Of a stretch of DNA of 64,000 nt, positions 8,672 to 18,261 are shown piece after piece. Below the pieces are notes generated by a model that had not been told where the DNA came from, made no database searches, and saw only the letters and a program-made list of their open reading frames with translations. Source of the stretch: Brevibacterium renqingii (GTDB lineage Bacteria > Actinomycetota > Actinomycetes > Actinomycetales > Brevibacteriaceae); contig NZ_JADBHF010000010.1 in assembly GCF_017808105.1 (NCBI RefSeq), positions 87,298 through 151,297 of the forward strand, read 5' to 3'. The translations under genes and the position numbers were made by a program. Every line of letters starts with the position of its first letter. Position 1 is the stretch's first letter.

Positions 8672-9491
8672 TGTTCGTCACCAGGATCGCTCGGGCACCG
8701 GCGCCGTAGAGCCGGTCCATCACGTTGTTGACCTCTTTCGCCTCGACCATCACGCGCACGGCGACCCATCCGGTCTCCTGCAGGGGCGAGACGGTCGGGG
8801 ATTCCAGACCCGGGGTGAGCGCGATCGCCTCCGGCACGAGTCGCTGTTCGATGTTGTAGTCGACGAGCACGTACTGGCGGGCGACCATGACGGATTCGAG
8901 GCGGCGTTTGAGCACGCCGATGCGCTCTTCGGCTCCGGCGCGCTGGATCAGCACGCCCTCGGATTCGAGCAGCGGCTCGCCGAAGGTCTCCAGCCCCGCG
9001 GCTCGCAGGGTCGACCCGGTCTCGACGACGTCGGCGATGGCCTCGGCGACGCCGAGCTGGATCGAGACCTCGATGGCGCCGTCGAGCTGCACGGTGGTCG
9101 CGTCGATGCCGCGGGCGTCGAGGTCGGCGGCGACGAGGTTCGGGAAGCTCGTCGCGATGCGGGCTCCGGCGAGCTCCTCCGGCGAGGTGAAGGATCCGGC
9201 GGTGCCGGCGTAGAAGAAGCGGGAGGCGCCGAATCCGAGTCCGAGCACCTCCTGCGCTTCGGCCTGCGACTCGAGCAGCAGGTCACGCCCGGTGATCCCG
9301 GCATCGAGGATGCCCGAACCGACGTAGATGGCGATGTCGCGGGGGCGCAGGTAGAAGAACTCGACCCCGTTCACCTCGTCCTGATGGACGAGCGTCTTGG
9401 CTCCGCGTCGAGTGGAGTATCCGGCTTCGCCGAGCATCTCGGAGGCGGCTTCGGACAGTGCGCCCTTGTTGGGCACGGCTACACGCAGCAT
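8652..9491 (-). CDS. hisG: ATP phosphoribosyltransferase, long form
   Basis: HisG joins ATP and PRPP to give PR-ATP, the first and feedback-regulated step of histidine synthesis. The 279-residue length indicates the long form with a C-terminal ACT-like histidine-sensing domain (about 205-279, including GWVAVRVMVEAKEVNNV), so no HisZ partner is needed. The N-terminus LRVAVPNKGALSE and the LVAADLDARGID region belong to the PRT fold. It starts with ATG, lies 51 bases after hisE and overlaps the PH-like gene by 20 bases. Confidence 0.97.
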   Translation of the reverse strand: MLRVAVPNKGALSEAASEMLGEAGYSTRRGAKTLVHQDEVNGVEFFYLRPRDIAIYVGSGILDAGITGRDLLLESQAEAQEVLGLGFGASRFFYAGTAGSFTSPEELAGARIATSFPNLVAADLDARGIDATTVQLDGAIEVSIQLGVAEAIADVVETGSTLRAAGLETFGEPLLESEGVLIQRAGAEERIGVLKRRLESVMVARQYVLVDYNIEQRLVPEAIALTPGLESPTVSPLQETGWVAVRVMVEAKEVNNVMDRLYGAGARAILVTNIGACRI

Positions 9492-9542
9492 GAGGTCCCT
9501 TGTGAGTTCGATGGCATCGGGTCGGTGGGATTCGTGAGGGTC

Positions 9543-9806
9543 TCAGAGGTGGGTGTTGACCTCGTCGAGGGTCACTCCCTTGGCGATCATCATCACCTGC
9601 ACGTGGTAGAGCAGCTGCGAGATCTCCTCGGCGAGCTCCTCCTTGGTTTCGTATTCGGCGGCCATCCACACCTCGGCGGCCTCTTCGACGACCTTCTTGC
9701 CGATCGCATGGACTCCGGCGTCGAGTTCGGCCACGGTCTTCGAACCGTCCGGCCGATCGTGGGATTTCTGCAGGAGTTCGGCGTAGAGAGAGTCAAAGGT
9801 CTTCAC
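9543..9806 (-). CDS. hisE: phosphoribosyl-ATP pyrophosphatase
   Basis: HisE hydrolyses PR-ATP to PR-AMP and pyrophosphate, the second histidine step. The 87-residue all-alpha MazG-like protein shows the metal-binding [12 protein letters not shown] and [13 protein letters not shown] helices. It is monofunctional, matching the separate hisI. It starts with GTG and has no Shine-Dalgarno sequence. Instead a TAGGCT -10 element ends seven bases before the start codon, so the mRNA is probably leaderless (see 9804-9818). It appears to be the first gene of the hisE-hisG cluster. Confidence 0.95.
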   Translation of the reverse strand: MKTFDSLYAELLQKSHDRPDGSKTVAELDAGVHAIGKKVVEEAAEVWMAAEYETKEELAEEISQLLYHVQVMMIAKGVTLDEVNTHL

Positions 9807-9818
9807 CCGACCAGCCTA
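9804..9818 (-). promoter_or_regulatory. predicted leaderless promoter of hisE
   Basis: On the minus strand a TAGGCT hexamer (9818-9813) fits the actinobacterial TANNNT -10 pattern. The expected transcription start, seven bases on, coincides with the G of the hisE GTG (9806). No Shine-Dalgarno sequence precedes the GTG. The -35 region is weak. This supports a leaderless hisE transcript and a boundary between pnuC and the his genes. Confidence 0.5.
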
Positions 9819-9841
9819 ATGCATCGTCTCCGGACGAAGCA

Positions 9842-9878
9842 CCACGGGTCTCATGTTCCGAGCGGGTCCGGCCCGTGG
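9842..9878 (-). terminator. candidate hairpin terminator after pnuC
   Basis: CCACGGG (9842-9848) pairs with CCCGTGG (9872-9878) just after the pnuC stop codon, with a 23-base GC-rich loop that can fold further. There is no U-tract, as is common in high-GC actinobacteria. Together with the hisE promoter next to it, it suggests a transcription boundary. Confidence 0.4.
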
Positions 9879-9881
9879 GGC

Positions 9882-10547
9882 TCAGTCATCCGGGTCGCGA
9901 CCGACATCGGTGGCCGAGCGGTGCGGTGCCGAGATCGTCTGCTTCGAGCGCTTCGACCAGTCGATGAGCCCGAGGACGACCATGACGAGGAAGATGAGGT
10001 AGACGGCTCCGGAGAAGACCAGCCCGCCGGCCACGGCCAGCGGGATGCCGACGAGGTCGACGGCCAGCCAGACGAACCAGAATTCGACGATGGCACGCCC
10101 CTGGGCGTACATGGCCACGACCGATCCGATGAAGATATAGGCGTCCGGGTACGGGTTCCACGACCAGCCGCCGAGGGCGAGGACCCAGCCGAAGGCCGCG
10201 GTCCCGATGAGCAGGGCCGCCAGCAGCAGACCGCGTTCCTTCCAGCTCGCCCACCGGACGATGACCTCGCCGGAGACCTCCTTCGACTTCTTCCACTGGG
10301 ACCAGCCCCAGACGGCGGCGACGATGATGACGACCTGCCGCGAGGCGTTGCCGCCGAGGCCGGCTGAGACGCTCGCGGAGAACAGGAGGATCGAGCCGAG
10401 GATCTGCACCGGCCAGGACAGGATGCTGCGTCGCAGAGCGAGGACGACCGTGGCCAGGGCGCAGATATTGCCGAACAGGTCGGAATAGGGCACAAGTCGA
10501 CCCAGCAGCTCGAATGCCGGGGTGTTCAACCAGTCGAACAGTTCCAT
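9882..10547 (-). CDS. pnuC: PnuC-family vitamin/nucleoside transporter
   Basis: A 221-residue membrane protein with about seven hydrophobic segments and PnuC-family features: the VWGWSQWKK tryptophan cluster near residues 79-87 and EFWFVWLAVDLVGIP in the second half. PnuC proteins take up nicotinamide riboside by facilitated diffusion; relatives carry thiamine or riboflavin. No NAD- or FMN-type riboswitch is visible in the 47 bases between it and rpe, so the substrate cannot be fixed. The C-terminus is short and charged. The ATG has a modest AGAGAG ribosome site. The family call is firm and the substrate is not. Confidence 0.85.
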   Translation of the reverse strand: MELFDWLNTPAFELLGRLVPYSDLFGNICALATVVLALRRSILSWPVQILGSILLFSASVSAGLGGNASRQVVIIVAAVWGWSQWKKSKEVSGEVIVRWASWKERGLLLAALLIGTAAFGWVLALGGWSWNPYPDAYIFIGSVVAMYAQGRAIVEFWFVWLAVDLVGIPLAVAGGLVFSGAVYLIFLVMVVLGLIDWSKRSKQTISAPHRSATDVGRDPDD

Positions 10548-10594
10548 CGGTGGCTCTCTTCGGACGGTGGGTCGGTCGTGCCGGCCCGGATCGG

Positions 10595-11257
10595 TCAGTG
10601 GGTGTGGGCAGCGGCCAGGGAACGCAGCTCGCTGATCGCCGCAGCGGCGTCAGCGGCGCCGTAGACGGCAGAGCCGGCGACGAGCACGTCGGCACCGGCG
10701 TCGACGACCCGGTCGATCGTCGCCGCCGAGACTCCCCCGTCGACCTGCAGGCGGATCTCGAGACCGGTCGCGGAGATCGCTTCGCGGGTGCGGCGGATCT
10801 TCGGCAGACACACGTCGAGGAACTTCTGTCCGCCGAATCCGGGTTCGACGGTCATGATGAGGATCTGGTCGAACTCGTCGAGGAGGTCGACGAAGGGCTC
10901 GATGGGGGTGGCGGGTTTGAGCGCGAGACTGGCCTTCGCGCCGAGTCGGCGGAGTTCGCGGGCCAAGCGCACCGGTGCTGCTGCCGCCTCGGCGTGGAAG
11001 GTCACCGAGGCGCAGCCGATCTCCGCATACACCGGGGCGTGGCGGTCGGCGTCGGCGATCATCAGGTGCGCGTCGAGCGGGATCGGCGAGATCGCTTGGA
11101 TCCTCTCGACCACGGGCGGGCCGAAGGTGAGGTTGGGGACGAAGTGATTGTCCATCACGTCGATATGCGCCATATCGGCGGTGTCGATCTTCGCGAGTTC
11201 GCCCCGCAGATCGGAGAAGTCCGAGGACAGGATGCTCGGGTTGATGTCGATGGCCAT
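10595..11257 (-). CDS. rpe: ribulose-phosphate 3-epimerase
   Basis: Rpe interconverts ribulose 5-phosphate and xylulose 5-phosphate in the pentose phosphate pathway. The 220-residue TIM barrel has [10 protein letters not shown], the metal and catalytic segments [17 protein letters not shown] and [19 protein letters not shown] and QVDGGV, with the second catalytic Asp in the last. Length is normal. The gene starts 3 bases after rsmB ends, as in many actinobacteria, so rsmB-rpe are one operon. Confidence 0.97.
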   Translation of the reverse strand: MAIDINPSILSSDFSDLRGELAKIDTADMAHIDVMDNHFVPNLTFGPPVVERIQAISPIPLDAHLMIADADRHAPVYAEIGCASVTFHAEAAAAPVRLARELRRLGAKASLALKPATPIEPFVDLLDEFDQILIMTVEPGFGGQKFLDVCLPKIRRTREAISATGLEIRLQVDGGVSAATIDRVVDAGADVLVAGSAVYGAADAAAAISELRSLAAAHTH

Positions 11258-11260
11258 GTC

Positions 11261-12727
11261 TCATTCCGCCTTTCGCAGGAGTGTCAGGAACATTCCGTCA
11301 CTGTTGTGCAGGTGGGGCCACAGCTGAGCGCAGCGTCCTTCGCCTCGTGAGACCGAGGCGAAGTCGTCGGCGGCGGCACCGGTGATCGCCGCGAGTACGG
11401 ACGGAGCGTCGAGGACCTCGACGTCCTCGTGCCCGTTCTGTGCGCGGGTCCGCAGCACTTCGTCGACGATGAGCACGGTTTCGGCGTAGTGCGGCGAGCA
11501 GGTCGAATAGGCGACCACTCCCCCGGGGGCGCAGGCGTCGAGGGCGGCGCCGAGGAGTTCGCGCTGCAGTCCGGTCAGTGCGGTGATGTCTTCCGGCTGT
11601 CTGCGGTAGCGGGCTTCGGGACGCCGACGCAGGGCTCCGAGCCCGGAGCAGGGCACGTCGACGAGGACCCTGACGTAGGGCCCGCTCGCTTCGCGTCCGT
11701 CCCGGACCTCTGCGGTGACATTGTGCAGAGCCTGGGTCGAGTCGCGGACGAGCTCGACCCGGTGCTCGCTCGAGTCGAAGGCGGCCACGGCCTCTCCCCG
11801 CTGGGCAGCTGCGGCGCCGAGCACAGCGGCCTTGCCGCCGGGCCCGGCACACAGATCGGCCCACGTGCCGGCGGGGGCGTCGACCTCGGCCAGGGCGAGT
11901 GCGACGAGCGCCGATCCCTCATCCTGGACGCGGGCGCGACCGTCGGCGACAGCTCGGACCTCGCGCGGCACCGCCGTGTCCAGGGTCGCTCCGATCGGCG
12001 ACAGCGGGGTCGCCTCTCCGGGCAGTTCGGAACGGTCGAGCAGGCCGGGCAGGGCGCTGACGCCGACCTTCGCGGGCGCGTTGTCGGCCGCCAGCAGCGC
12101 CTCGAGCTCCCCGGCATCGCGTTCGTGGCCCTTGAGCGCTTGGGTCAGGGCCCGCACGATCCATTCCGGATGGGAGTGTTCGATGGCCAAGCGCGTCGTC
12201 TCCGAGGTCCCCGCGGTGACTCGCTCGAGCCATTCCCGGCTGTCGGCCTCGGAGATGCGACGGAGCACCGCATTGACGAAGCCGGCGGTCTTCGCAGCAT
12301 TCCGTTTGACCACGGCGACGGTTTCGGACAGGGCGGCGTGGTCGGGCACGCGCATGGCCAGCAGCTGGTGGGCGCCGAGGCGCATCGCCGCCAGGGGCTC
12401 TGCGTCGATCGCGTCGATCCGGCGGCGAGCTGCTGATTCGATGACGGCGTCGTAGAACTTCTGTCGGCGCAGGGCCCCGTAGGTCAGTTCGGTGGCGAAT
12501 GCGGCGTCCTGAGCGTTCATGCGGGTGCGGGTGAGCTTCGCCGGCAGCAGCAGGTTCGCATAGGAGTCCTTCGTCGCCACATCGAGGAGGACCTCCCAGG
12601 CGATGCGCCGGGGCAGGTTCACACCCGCACCTGAGCGAGGAGACGCGCCGCCTCCGCTGCGTCGCGGTCCCGCCGCGCCCCGACGGCGCTGCCCGCGACG
12701 TCGCTCTGATTCGGCCATTGCTCTCAT
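11261..12727 (-). CDS. rsmB: 16S rRNA (cytosine-5)-methyltransferase RsmB family
   Basis: This enzyme methylates a cytosine of 16S rRNA (C967 in E. coli) with SAM. The 488-residue protein has a basic disordered N-terminus (1-35), a NusB-like RNA-binding domain (about 36-180) and a Rossmann methyltransferase domain with DLCAGPGGKAAVL and the catalytic VDVPCSGLGALRRRP and YSTCSPHYAET motifs, each holding one of the two cysteines. The first ATG overlaps the fmt stop (ATGA) and has AGGGAG upstream, so the arginine-rich head appears to be translated. RNA target by homology only. Confidence 0.95.
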   Translation of the reverse strand: MRAMAESERRRGQRRRGAAGPRRSGGGASPRSGAGVNLPRRIAWEVLLDVATKDSYANLLLPAKLTRTRMNAQDAAFATELTYGALRRQKFYDAVIESAARRRIDAIDAEPLAAMRLGAHQLLAMRVPDHAALSETVAVVKRNAAKTAGFVNAVLRRISEADSREWLERVTAGTSETTRLAIEHSHPEWIVRALTQALKGHERDAGELEALLAADNAPAKVGVSALPGLLDRSELPGEATPLSPIGATLDTAVPREVRAVADGRARVQDEGSALVALALAEVDAPAGTWADLCAGPGGKAAVLGAAAAQRGEAVAAFDSSEHRVELVRDSTQALHNVTAEVRDGREASGPYVRVLVDVPCSGLGALRRRPEARYRRQPEDITALTGLQRELLGAALDACAPGGVVAYSTCSPHYAETVLIVDEVLRTRAQNGHEDVEVLDAPSVLAAITGAAADDFASVSRGEGRCAQLWPHLHNSDGMFLTLLRKAE

Positions 12728-13656
12728 GCTCCCTGGTCGGTGTGGTGGTCGAAGCGGATGTCGCCGTGACCGTGGAGGAAGTCAGCGGCCGCCATCCGCG
12801 GTTTGCCGAAGGGCTGGATCTCGGCGATATGGACCCAGCCGTCTCCGCAGCGCAGTACGGGAGCACCGTTCCAGCTCGTCAGCGTTCCGGCTTCGGCGCT
12901 CGCAGTCACCTCCGGTGCCCGGCTGAGGCCGAAGAGCTTCGTCCGCTTCCCGTCGAGTTCGACCCAGGGGCCGGGACTGGGGCTGGTGCCGCGGGCCCGG
13001 TCGATCACGCGACCGACAGGGGCTGTGAGATCGAGTCGGGCGTCGGCGGCGGTGATCTTCTCCGCATGGGAGGACGGTCCGGTCTGCGGGGTCTCGTGGG
13101 CGGTGCCCGCGGCGAGGTCGTCGAAGGCGGCCACGAGTTCGTGAGCTCCGCGTCGTGCGTAGTCCTCCAAGGCGGAGCTGACGTCGAGGTGGCCGAGGTC
13201 GAGTTCGCGCCGACGCAGCACGGGGCCGGTGTCCATGCCCGTATCGATTCTGAAGACACTCACTCCGCTGCGGTCGAGGCCGTCGATGAGGGCCCGCTGC
13301 ACGGGTGCCGCGCCTCTGTAGGCGGGAAGCAGGGAGAAGTGGAGGTTGAACCAGCCGAGCCGGGCGGTGGCCAGTGCGGCGGGCCCGGCGATGGCGCCGT
13401 AGGCCACGACGGCGACGGCGTCGACCTGCAGCTCCCGCAGCCTGGCGATGACCTCTCCGCGCAGCCGATCGGCCTCGATCACGTCGAGGCCGAGTTCGAG
13501 GGCGCGGGTCTTGACCGGCGAGGGGGTGAGGACGCGCCTGCGCCCGACGGGGGCGTCGGGGCGGGTGAGGACCGCACGGATGCGGTGCTCGGATTCGGCG
13601 AGGGCCTCGAGGGCGGGCACTGCGACATCCGGGGTTCCGGCGAAGACGATATCCAC
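12724..13656 (-). CDS. fmt: methionyl-tRNA formyltransferase
   Basis: Fmt formylates initiator Met-tRNA using 10-formyl-tetrahydrofolate. The N-terminal formyltransferase domain has IVFAGTPDVAVPALEAL, NLHFSLLPAYRGAAPVQRA (family catalytic Asn/His segment) and the GMDTGPVL turn; the OB-like C-terminal domain covers about 200-310. The GTG at 13654-13656 gives the usual family start and 310 residues. A GTG at 13687-13689 that overlaps the priA stop would add 11 residues; neither has a good ribosome site, so the start is uncertain. Its place among priA, fmt, rsmB and rpe is typical of actinobacteria. Confidence 0.95.
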   Translation of the reverse strand: MDIVFAGTPDVAVPALEALAESEHRIRAVLTRPDAPVGRRRVLTPSPVKTRALELGLDVIEADRLRGEVIARLRELQVDAVAVVAYGAIAGPAALATARLGWFNLHFSLLPAYRGAAPVQRALIDGLDRSGVSVFRIDTGMDTGPVLRRRELDLGHLDVSSALEDYARRGAHELVAAFDDLAAGTAHETPQTGPSSHAEKITAADARLDLTAPVGRVIDRARGTSPSPGPWVELDGKRTKLFGLSRAPEVTASAEAGTLTSWNGAPVLRCGDGWVHIAEIQPFGKPRMAAADFLHGHGDIRFDHHTDQGA

Positions 13657-13685
13657 GTCATGGATTCTACTGGTTCTCCGGCCGG

Positions 13686-15770
13686 TCACAGCGAGCGGGG
13701 ATCGTCGATGCGCACCCGGACCTGCGGCTGCTTCTTCGCCGAGCGGGAGGCGGTCATCTCGGCCACTCGGGTCCCGACCCGGTCTCCGGCGGAGATCGGG
13801 TAGGCCGAGACACTCCGCTGACCGTCCTCGGCCTCGTCACGCAGCAGCTCGTCGACCTCCCCGAGCTCGCTGAGCACGGCGTCGATGTCGGAGCCGGCGC
13901 CGGTGAGCTCGAGGATCCGCCGGTAGGGAGGAAACCCGAGCGCCTTCCGGTCGGCCAGCTGCCGGGACATGAACGTGATGGGGTCGAACCCGGTCAGCGT
14001 CTTCCTGATCAGTTCGTCCTCGTCGCCGAGGTAGACGACTCCGCCCTGGTCGCGTGAGCGCACGAGCGCGGCCGCGCGGAGGCGGCGGGACACGGCCTCG
14101 TCGATCGAACGCATCCACGGCCCCGGCCACAGGGAGTCGAGCAGGATCGCCGCGGAGTAGCCGCCGAGCACATAGGGTTCGGCTCCGGTGGTGGCCACGA
14201 TCAGCCGCGGCGCTTCGTCGAGGACGGTCACGATGTGCTCGCCGCCGGATTCGATGATCTCGACGTCCGGCATCGCCCGGCGCAGCTCCTCGACTGTCCG
14301 CGCTCGCCCCCGCACGACGGCGCGCACCTGATGCGAGCGGCAGCGGGAACAGGTGAATTCCTCGGAGTGATACCCGCAGGCGCGGCAGGCGAAGGGGCCC
14401 ACCTCGGACTGAGTGGTCAGCGTGGCTTCGCAGCGGGGACAGCGAGCGACCTCCTGGCACCGGGCGCAGGCGAAGACCGGGTAGTACCCGGAGCGGGGCA
14501 CCTGGACGAGGACGGGACCGGGGACGCCTCCGTCACGGGGCCGCGGCCGCAGAGCGGTGCGCATGATCTGCCAGGCGCGACTGGGGATCCGCTGCCAGGC
14601 GAAGGGGTCCCGGTCTTCGTCGGGGACGTGGGCGACGGGCGCCGCGTTCCGGCGTGCGGGCCCCGTGGGAGTGATGTCGGCGAGCCAGCCGATCTCGGCG
14701 AGCCGCTGCACCTCGGCGCTGCGTTCGGTGGAGACGAAGAGGAGCTCGGTGTCCTCGATCGTCGATCGCAGGAGGCTGACCTCCCGGGCATGGGGATAGG
14801 GAGCGTGCTGGTCGAGGTAGTTGCGGTTCGCGTCATCGGTGCAGATGATGAGGCCGAGTTCGGTCATCGGAGCGAAGGCCGCGGCCCGAGTGCCGATCGT
14901 CACCCGCGTGTGTCCGAGCAGTCCGCGCAGCCATGACTGCCAGCGCTGTTCGGGCGGCTGGTCGGCGCTGAGCACGGAGACGTCCTCGATGCCTGCGGCG
15001 ACGAGGCTGGTATGCAGGACTGTGAGCTCACGATGGTCGGGGACGAGCCACAGCACTGATCGGCCGGCCGCCAGTGTCCGCCGTGCCGCGGCGAGTCCGG
15101 CTCGGATCCAGCTCAGTCCGGGCGTGGGACCTGGGGTGCAGGCCAGCGTCCGTCGCCGAGGCACGGGACCGTCGTCAGGGGCCGTCGTCTCGGGCACCGC
15201 CTCGAGGAGCCATCCGGCGAGGCGACGAAGCAGCTGTGCTTCGGGCTCCCCGATCCCCGCGGCCGCCTGCGCCGCTTGCGTCCCGGTGTCGTCGGTCGCC
15301 GTTCCCTGCTGGGCAGGGGTGCCGCGGTCGGCGTCTTCGGTGCGCGCCTTCTCGGCTCTGAGCACGGCCTTCTCGCCGCGGGCATGGCGGGGTGGGATGG
15401 CCAGTCGGAGCACATCGGCGAGGGTGCCGCCGTACCGTCTCGCGGTGGCCTCACACAGAGCCAGGAGCTCCGGGCCGAGCACCTGCACGGGCCCGCTCAG
15501 GCGCTGGAGCGTCGCCAGCGGGCCGAGGTGCTCCGAGGAGCTCACGCGCTCCAGCAGATATCCGTCACGGAGCTTCCCGGCGAACTTCACGCGCACCCGC
15601 ACCCCGGGCAGGGCCGCCTCGGCGAGCTTGGCGGGCACGGCGTAGTCGAAGACTCGCGCGAGATGGGGTACCGGGTGGTCGATGAGCACTCTGGCGACCG
15701 GATCGTCAGAGGCCACCGGCACCTGGCCTTCGGCCGAGGTGCCGGTGTCGATCGGGAGGGGTTCGTCCAC
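13686..15770 (-). CDS. priA: PriA-like replication restart protein without helicase motifs
   Basis: A 694-residue PriA homologue. The N-terminal DNA-binding domain (RVLIDHPVPHLARVFDYAVP) and the zinc-binding insert with about eight cysteines (CARCQ, CPRCE, CRACGY, CSRCRS, near 430-485) are preserved. The helicase core is degenerate: no GxGKT Walker A loop is present where GRSVLWLVP begins, and the Walker B DEEH box is replaced by ICTDDANRN. Actinobacterial PriA proteins are known to lack detectable helicase motifs, so it probably acts in replisome loading without unwinding. It starts with GTG 15 bases after metK. Confidence 0.9.
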   Translation of the reverse strand: MDEPLPIDTGTSAEGQVPVASDDPVARVLIDHPVPHLARVFDYAVPAKLAEAALPGVRVRVKFAGKLRDGYLLERVSSSEHLGPLATLQRLSGPVQVLGPELLALCEATARRYGGTLADVLRLAIPPRHARGEKAVLRAEKARTEDADRGTPAQQGTATDDTGTQAAQAAAGIGEPEAQLLRRLAGWLLEAVPETTAPDDGPVPRRRTLACTPGPTPGLSWIRAGLAAARRTLAAGRSVLWLVPDHRELTVLHTSLVAAGIEDVSVLSADQPPEQRWQSWLRGLLGHTRVTIGTRAAAFAPMTELGLIICTDDANRNYLDQHAPYPHAREVSLLRSTIEDTELLFVSTERSAEVQRLAEIGWLADITPTGPARRNAAPVAHVPDEDRDPFAWQRIPSRAWQIMRTALRPRPRDGGVPGPVLVQVPRSGYYPVFACARCQEVARCPRCEATLTTQSEVGPFACRACGYHSEEFTCSRCRSHQVRAVVRGRARTVEELRRAMPDVEIIESGGEHIVTVLDEAPRLIVATTGAEPYVLGGYSAAILLDSLWPGPWMRSIDEAVSRRLRAAALVRSRDQGGVVYLGDEDELIRKTLTGFDPITFMSRQLADRKALGFPPYRRILELTGAGSDIDAVLSELGEVDELLRDEAEDGQRSVSAYPISAGDRVGTRVAEMTASRSAKKQPQVRVRIDDPRSL

Positions 15771-15784
15771 GCCGCGAAGCAGGC

Positions 15785-16990
15785 TCAGTGGGTGGACACG
15801 GCGCGCAGCAGGTCCTCGGCGCGGTCCGTGACCTCCCAGGTGAAATCGGGCAGCTCACGACCGAAGTGACCGTAGGTCGAGGTCTGTGAGTAGATGGGGC
15901 GCAGCAGGTCGAGTTCGGCGATGATCATCGCCGGGCGGAGATCGAAGACCTCCCGGATGGCTGCCGAGATCGCGTTCGGGTCGACCTTCTCGGTGCCGAA
16001 CGTCTCGACGTAGAGGCCCATCGGATCCACGCGCCCGATCGCGTAGGACACCTGGACCTCGGCGCGATCGGCCAGCCCGGCGGCGACGACGTTCTTCGCC
16101 ACCCAGCGCATGGCGTAGGCCGCGGAGCGATCGACCTTCGAGGGATCCTTGCCGGAGAACGCCCCGCCGCCGTGGCGGGAGAAGCCGCCGTAGGTGTCGA
16201 CGATGATCTTGCGTCCGGTCAGTCCGGCGTCTCCCATGGGACCGCCGGTGACGAACGGCCCGGCGGGGTTGATGTGGATGTTCGCTCCGGAGGTGTCGAG
16301 ACCGGAGTCGGCGATCACCGGTTCGATGACCTCTTCCTGGATCTCCGCGTGCAGCTGGTACTGGCTGACATCGGCGGAGTGCTGGGTGGAGACGACGATG
16401 TTCTCGATGGACACGGCTTCGTCGCCGTCGTAGCCGAGCGTCAGCTGGGTCTTCCCATCAGGGCGCAGATAGTCGAGCCGACCGGTCTTGCGGACTTCGG
16501 ACAGCCTCTCGGCCATCCGGGAGGCCAGATGGATCGGCAGCGGCATGAGCACATCGGTCGAATTGTCGGCATAGCCGAACATTAGTCCCTGGTCACCGGC
16601 ACCGAGGCTGGTGCCGTGGTCGTCGGAGGCGACGGCCTCACGGAAGTCCAGGGGATTCGTCACTCCGGAGTGGATGTCCGTGGACTGGCTGCCGATCGAG
16701 ACGGAGACTCCGCAGGAATGCCCGTCGAATCCGGTGTCCGAGGAGTCGTAGCCGATGCCGGTGATGAGGCTGCGGACGATGCCGGCGACATCGGCATAGG
16801 CCGCGGTATTGACCTCACCGGCCACGTGCACGAGCCCGGTGGTGACCATGGTCTCGACAGCGACCTTCGCGTTGGGGTCCTGTCGCAGCAGATCGTCGAG
16901 CACGGCATCACTGATCTGGTCGCAGATCTTGTCGGGGTGTCCCTCGGTGACGGACTCGGATGAGAAGAAACGGAGATTTGAATGAGTCAC
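15785..16990 (-). CDS. metK: S-adenosylmethionine synthetase
   Basis: MetK makes S-adenosylmethionine from methionine and ATP. The 401-residue enzyme is full length, with [18 protein letters not shown] at the N-terminus, [12 protein letters not shown], the phosphate loop [19 protein letters not shown] and the C-terminal YGHFGR. The GTG start overlaps the coaBC stop by four bases (GTGA), so coaBC-metK are translationally coupled and no separate leader or SAM riboswitch is possible. Confidence 0.97.
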   Translation of the reverse strand: MTHSNLRFFSSESVTEGHPDKICDQISDAVLDDLLRQDPNAKVAVETMVTTGLVHVAGEVNTAAYADVAGIVRSLITGIGYDSSDTGFDGHSCGVSVSIGSQSTDIHSGVTNPLDFREAVASDDHGTSLGAGDQGLMFGYADNSTDVLMPLPIHLASRMAERLSEVRKTGRLDYLRPDGKTQLTLGYDGDEAVSIENIVVSTQHSADVSQYQLHAEIQEEVIEPVIADSGLDTSGANIHINPAGPFVTGGPMGDAGLTGRKIIVDTYGGFSRHGGGAFSGKDPSKVDRSAAYAMRWVAKNVVAAGLADRAEVQVSYAIGRVDPMGLYVETFGTEKVDPNAISAAIREVFDLRPAMIIAELDLLRPIYSQTSTYGHFGRELPDFTWEVTDRAEDLLRAVSTH

Positions 16991-18261
16991 GTTGTCGATT
17001 CTACGTGGGTGAGCTGGTCGATCACTGCCTCGATGACCTTTTGCGAAACATCGTCCTTGGTGCCGTGGAATTCCTCACCGACGAAGGTCTCTCCGGCTCT
17101 GGAGCCGATGATCTGCACCGCCGTGTGATCATGACCGAATGCGCGGTCGGAGGAGACGTCGTTGAACACGAGCAGATCCACGCCCTTGCGCAGGAACTTC
17201 GCCCGCGCGTAGTCGACGGCGGCAGTGTCCGGGTCACCGGTCTCGGCGGCGAAGCCGACGATGATCTGGCTCTCGGGTCGATCGTCGACGAGCCCGCGCA
17301 GGATGTCCGGGTTCTGCACCAGACGCAGCGTCAGCCCGTCGTCGCCGGATTTCTTCATCTTCGACTCGGCGGTCGCGGCGGGTCGGTAGTCGGCGACGGC
17401 GGCCGCCATGATGAGGGCATCGGCGTCCGACTGGGCCGCGCGCATCGCCGCCTGCAGCTCGAGGGTGGATTCGACGTGCTGCACGTCGATGTCGGCAGGC
17501 AGGGTCCTGAGCAGGCCCGAATCGATATTGGCTGCAACGAGTTCGACCTGCGAGCCGGCGGCCCGGGCGGCTCTGGCCAGGGCGATGCCCTGTTTGCCCG
17601 AGGACCGGTTGCCGAGGAAGCGCACCGGGTCCAGTGCCTCCCGGGTCCCACCGGCGCTGATGACGATGCGCCGGCCGGCCAGTCCCCCGGCTGTCGGCGG
17701 CGGTTCCTCGCCTCCGGCGGCAACGGCTCCGCGTGCGCCTTCCTTCGCGGACAGGGCGAAGGCGACGATGTCCTCGGGTTCGGGCAGTCTGCCCGGTCCC
17801 GAATCAGGTCCGGTGAGTCGTCCGACGGCCGGTTCGAGCACGTGGACGCCGCGGGAGCGCAGGGTCGCGATATTGGCCACGGTCGCCGGGTTGTGCCACA
17901 TCTCCGTGTGCATAGCCGGCGCCACGACCACCTCTGCCGTGGTGGTCAGCACGGTGGCTGTGAGCAGGTCGTCGGCGATTCCGGCGGCGATCTTCGCGAT
18001 GAGGTTCGCCGTCGCCGGGGCGATGATGACGAGTTCGGCTTCCTGTCCGATGCGGACATGGTTGACGTCTTCGACCTCGGCGAAGACGTCGGTCGTCACG
18101 GACTGTCCGGAGAGTGCCTCGAACGTGGGGGCACCGATGAAATTCAGCGCATTGGCCGTCGGGACGACCTTGACGCTGTGCTCGAGTTCCCGGAGTCGCC
18201 GGACGATGTGCGCGGCCTTGTAGGCGGCGATCCCACCGGCGACGCCGAGTACGGTCCTCAC
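16987..18261 (-). CDS. coaBC: bifunctional phosphopantothenoylcysteine decarboxylase/synthetase
   Basis: CoaBC joins cysteine to 4'-phosphopantothenate using CTP, then decarboxylates the product, in coenzyme A synthesis. The N-terminal flavoprotein half (about 1-180) shows [18 protein letters not shown], the [14 protein letters not shown] region and the PAMHTEMW substrate motif. The C-terminal synthetase half (about 195-424) has [20 protein letters not shown] and the late KxKKxG and FAAET segments. It starts with GTG overlapping the rpoZ stop by four bases. Its 424 residues are usual for the fused form. Confidence 0.96.
   Translation of the reverse strand: MRTVLGVAGGIAAYKAAHIVRRLRELEHSVKVVPTANALNFIGAPTFEALSGQSVTTDVFAEVEDVNHVRIGQEAELVIIAPATANLIAKIAAGIADDLLTATVLTTTAEVVVAPAMHTEMWHNPATVANIATLRSRGVHVLEPAVGRLTGPDSGPGRLPEPEDIVAFALSAKEGARGAVAAGGEEPPPTAGGLAGRRIVISAGGTREALDPVRFLGNRSSGKQGIALARAARAAGSQVELVAANIDSGLLRTLPADIDVQHVESTLELQAAMRAAQSDADALIMAAAVADYRPAATAESKMKKSGDDGLTLRLVQNPDILRGLVDDRPESQIIVGFAAETGDPDTAAVDYARAKFLRKGVDLLVFNDVSSDRAFGHDHTAVQIIGSRAGETFVGEEFHGTKDDVSQKVIEAVIDQLTHVESTT

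Noticed and set aside
8220..10367. Plus-strand open frame of 715 codons opposite hisG-hisE-pnuC
   Set aside because: It spans several conserved genes and the hisE promoter region, and the translated sequence is low in recognisable structure.
13686..15770. Frameshift or decay in priA
   Set aside because: The frame is continuous with conserved ends and zinc motifs; the missing helicase boxes are a known feature of actinobacterial PriA.
15785..16990. SAM riboswitch for metK
   Set aside because: metK overlaps coaBC by four bases, so no leader exists.
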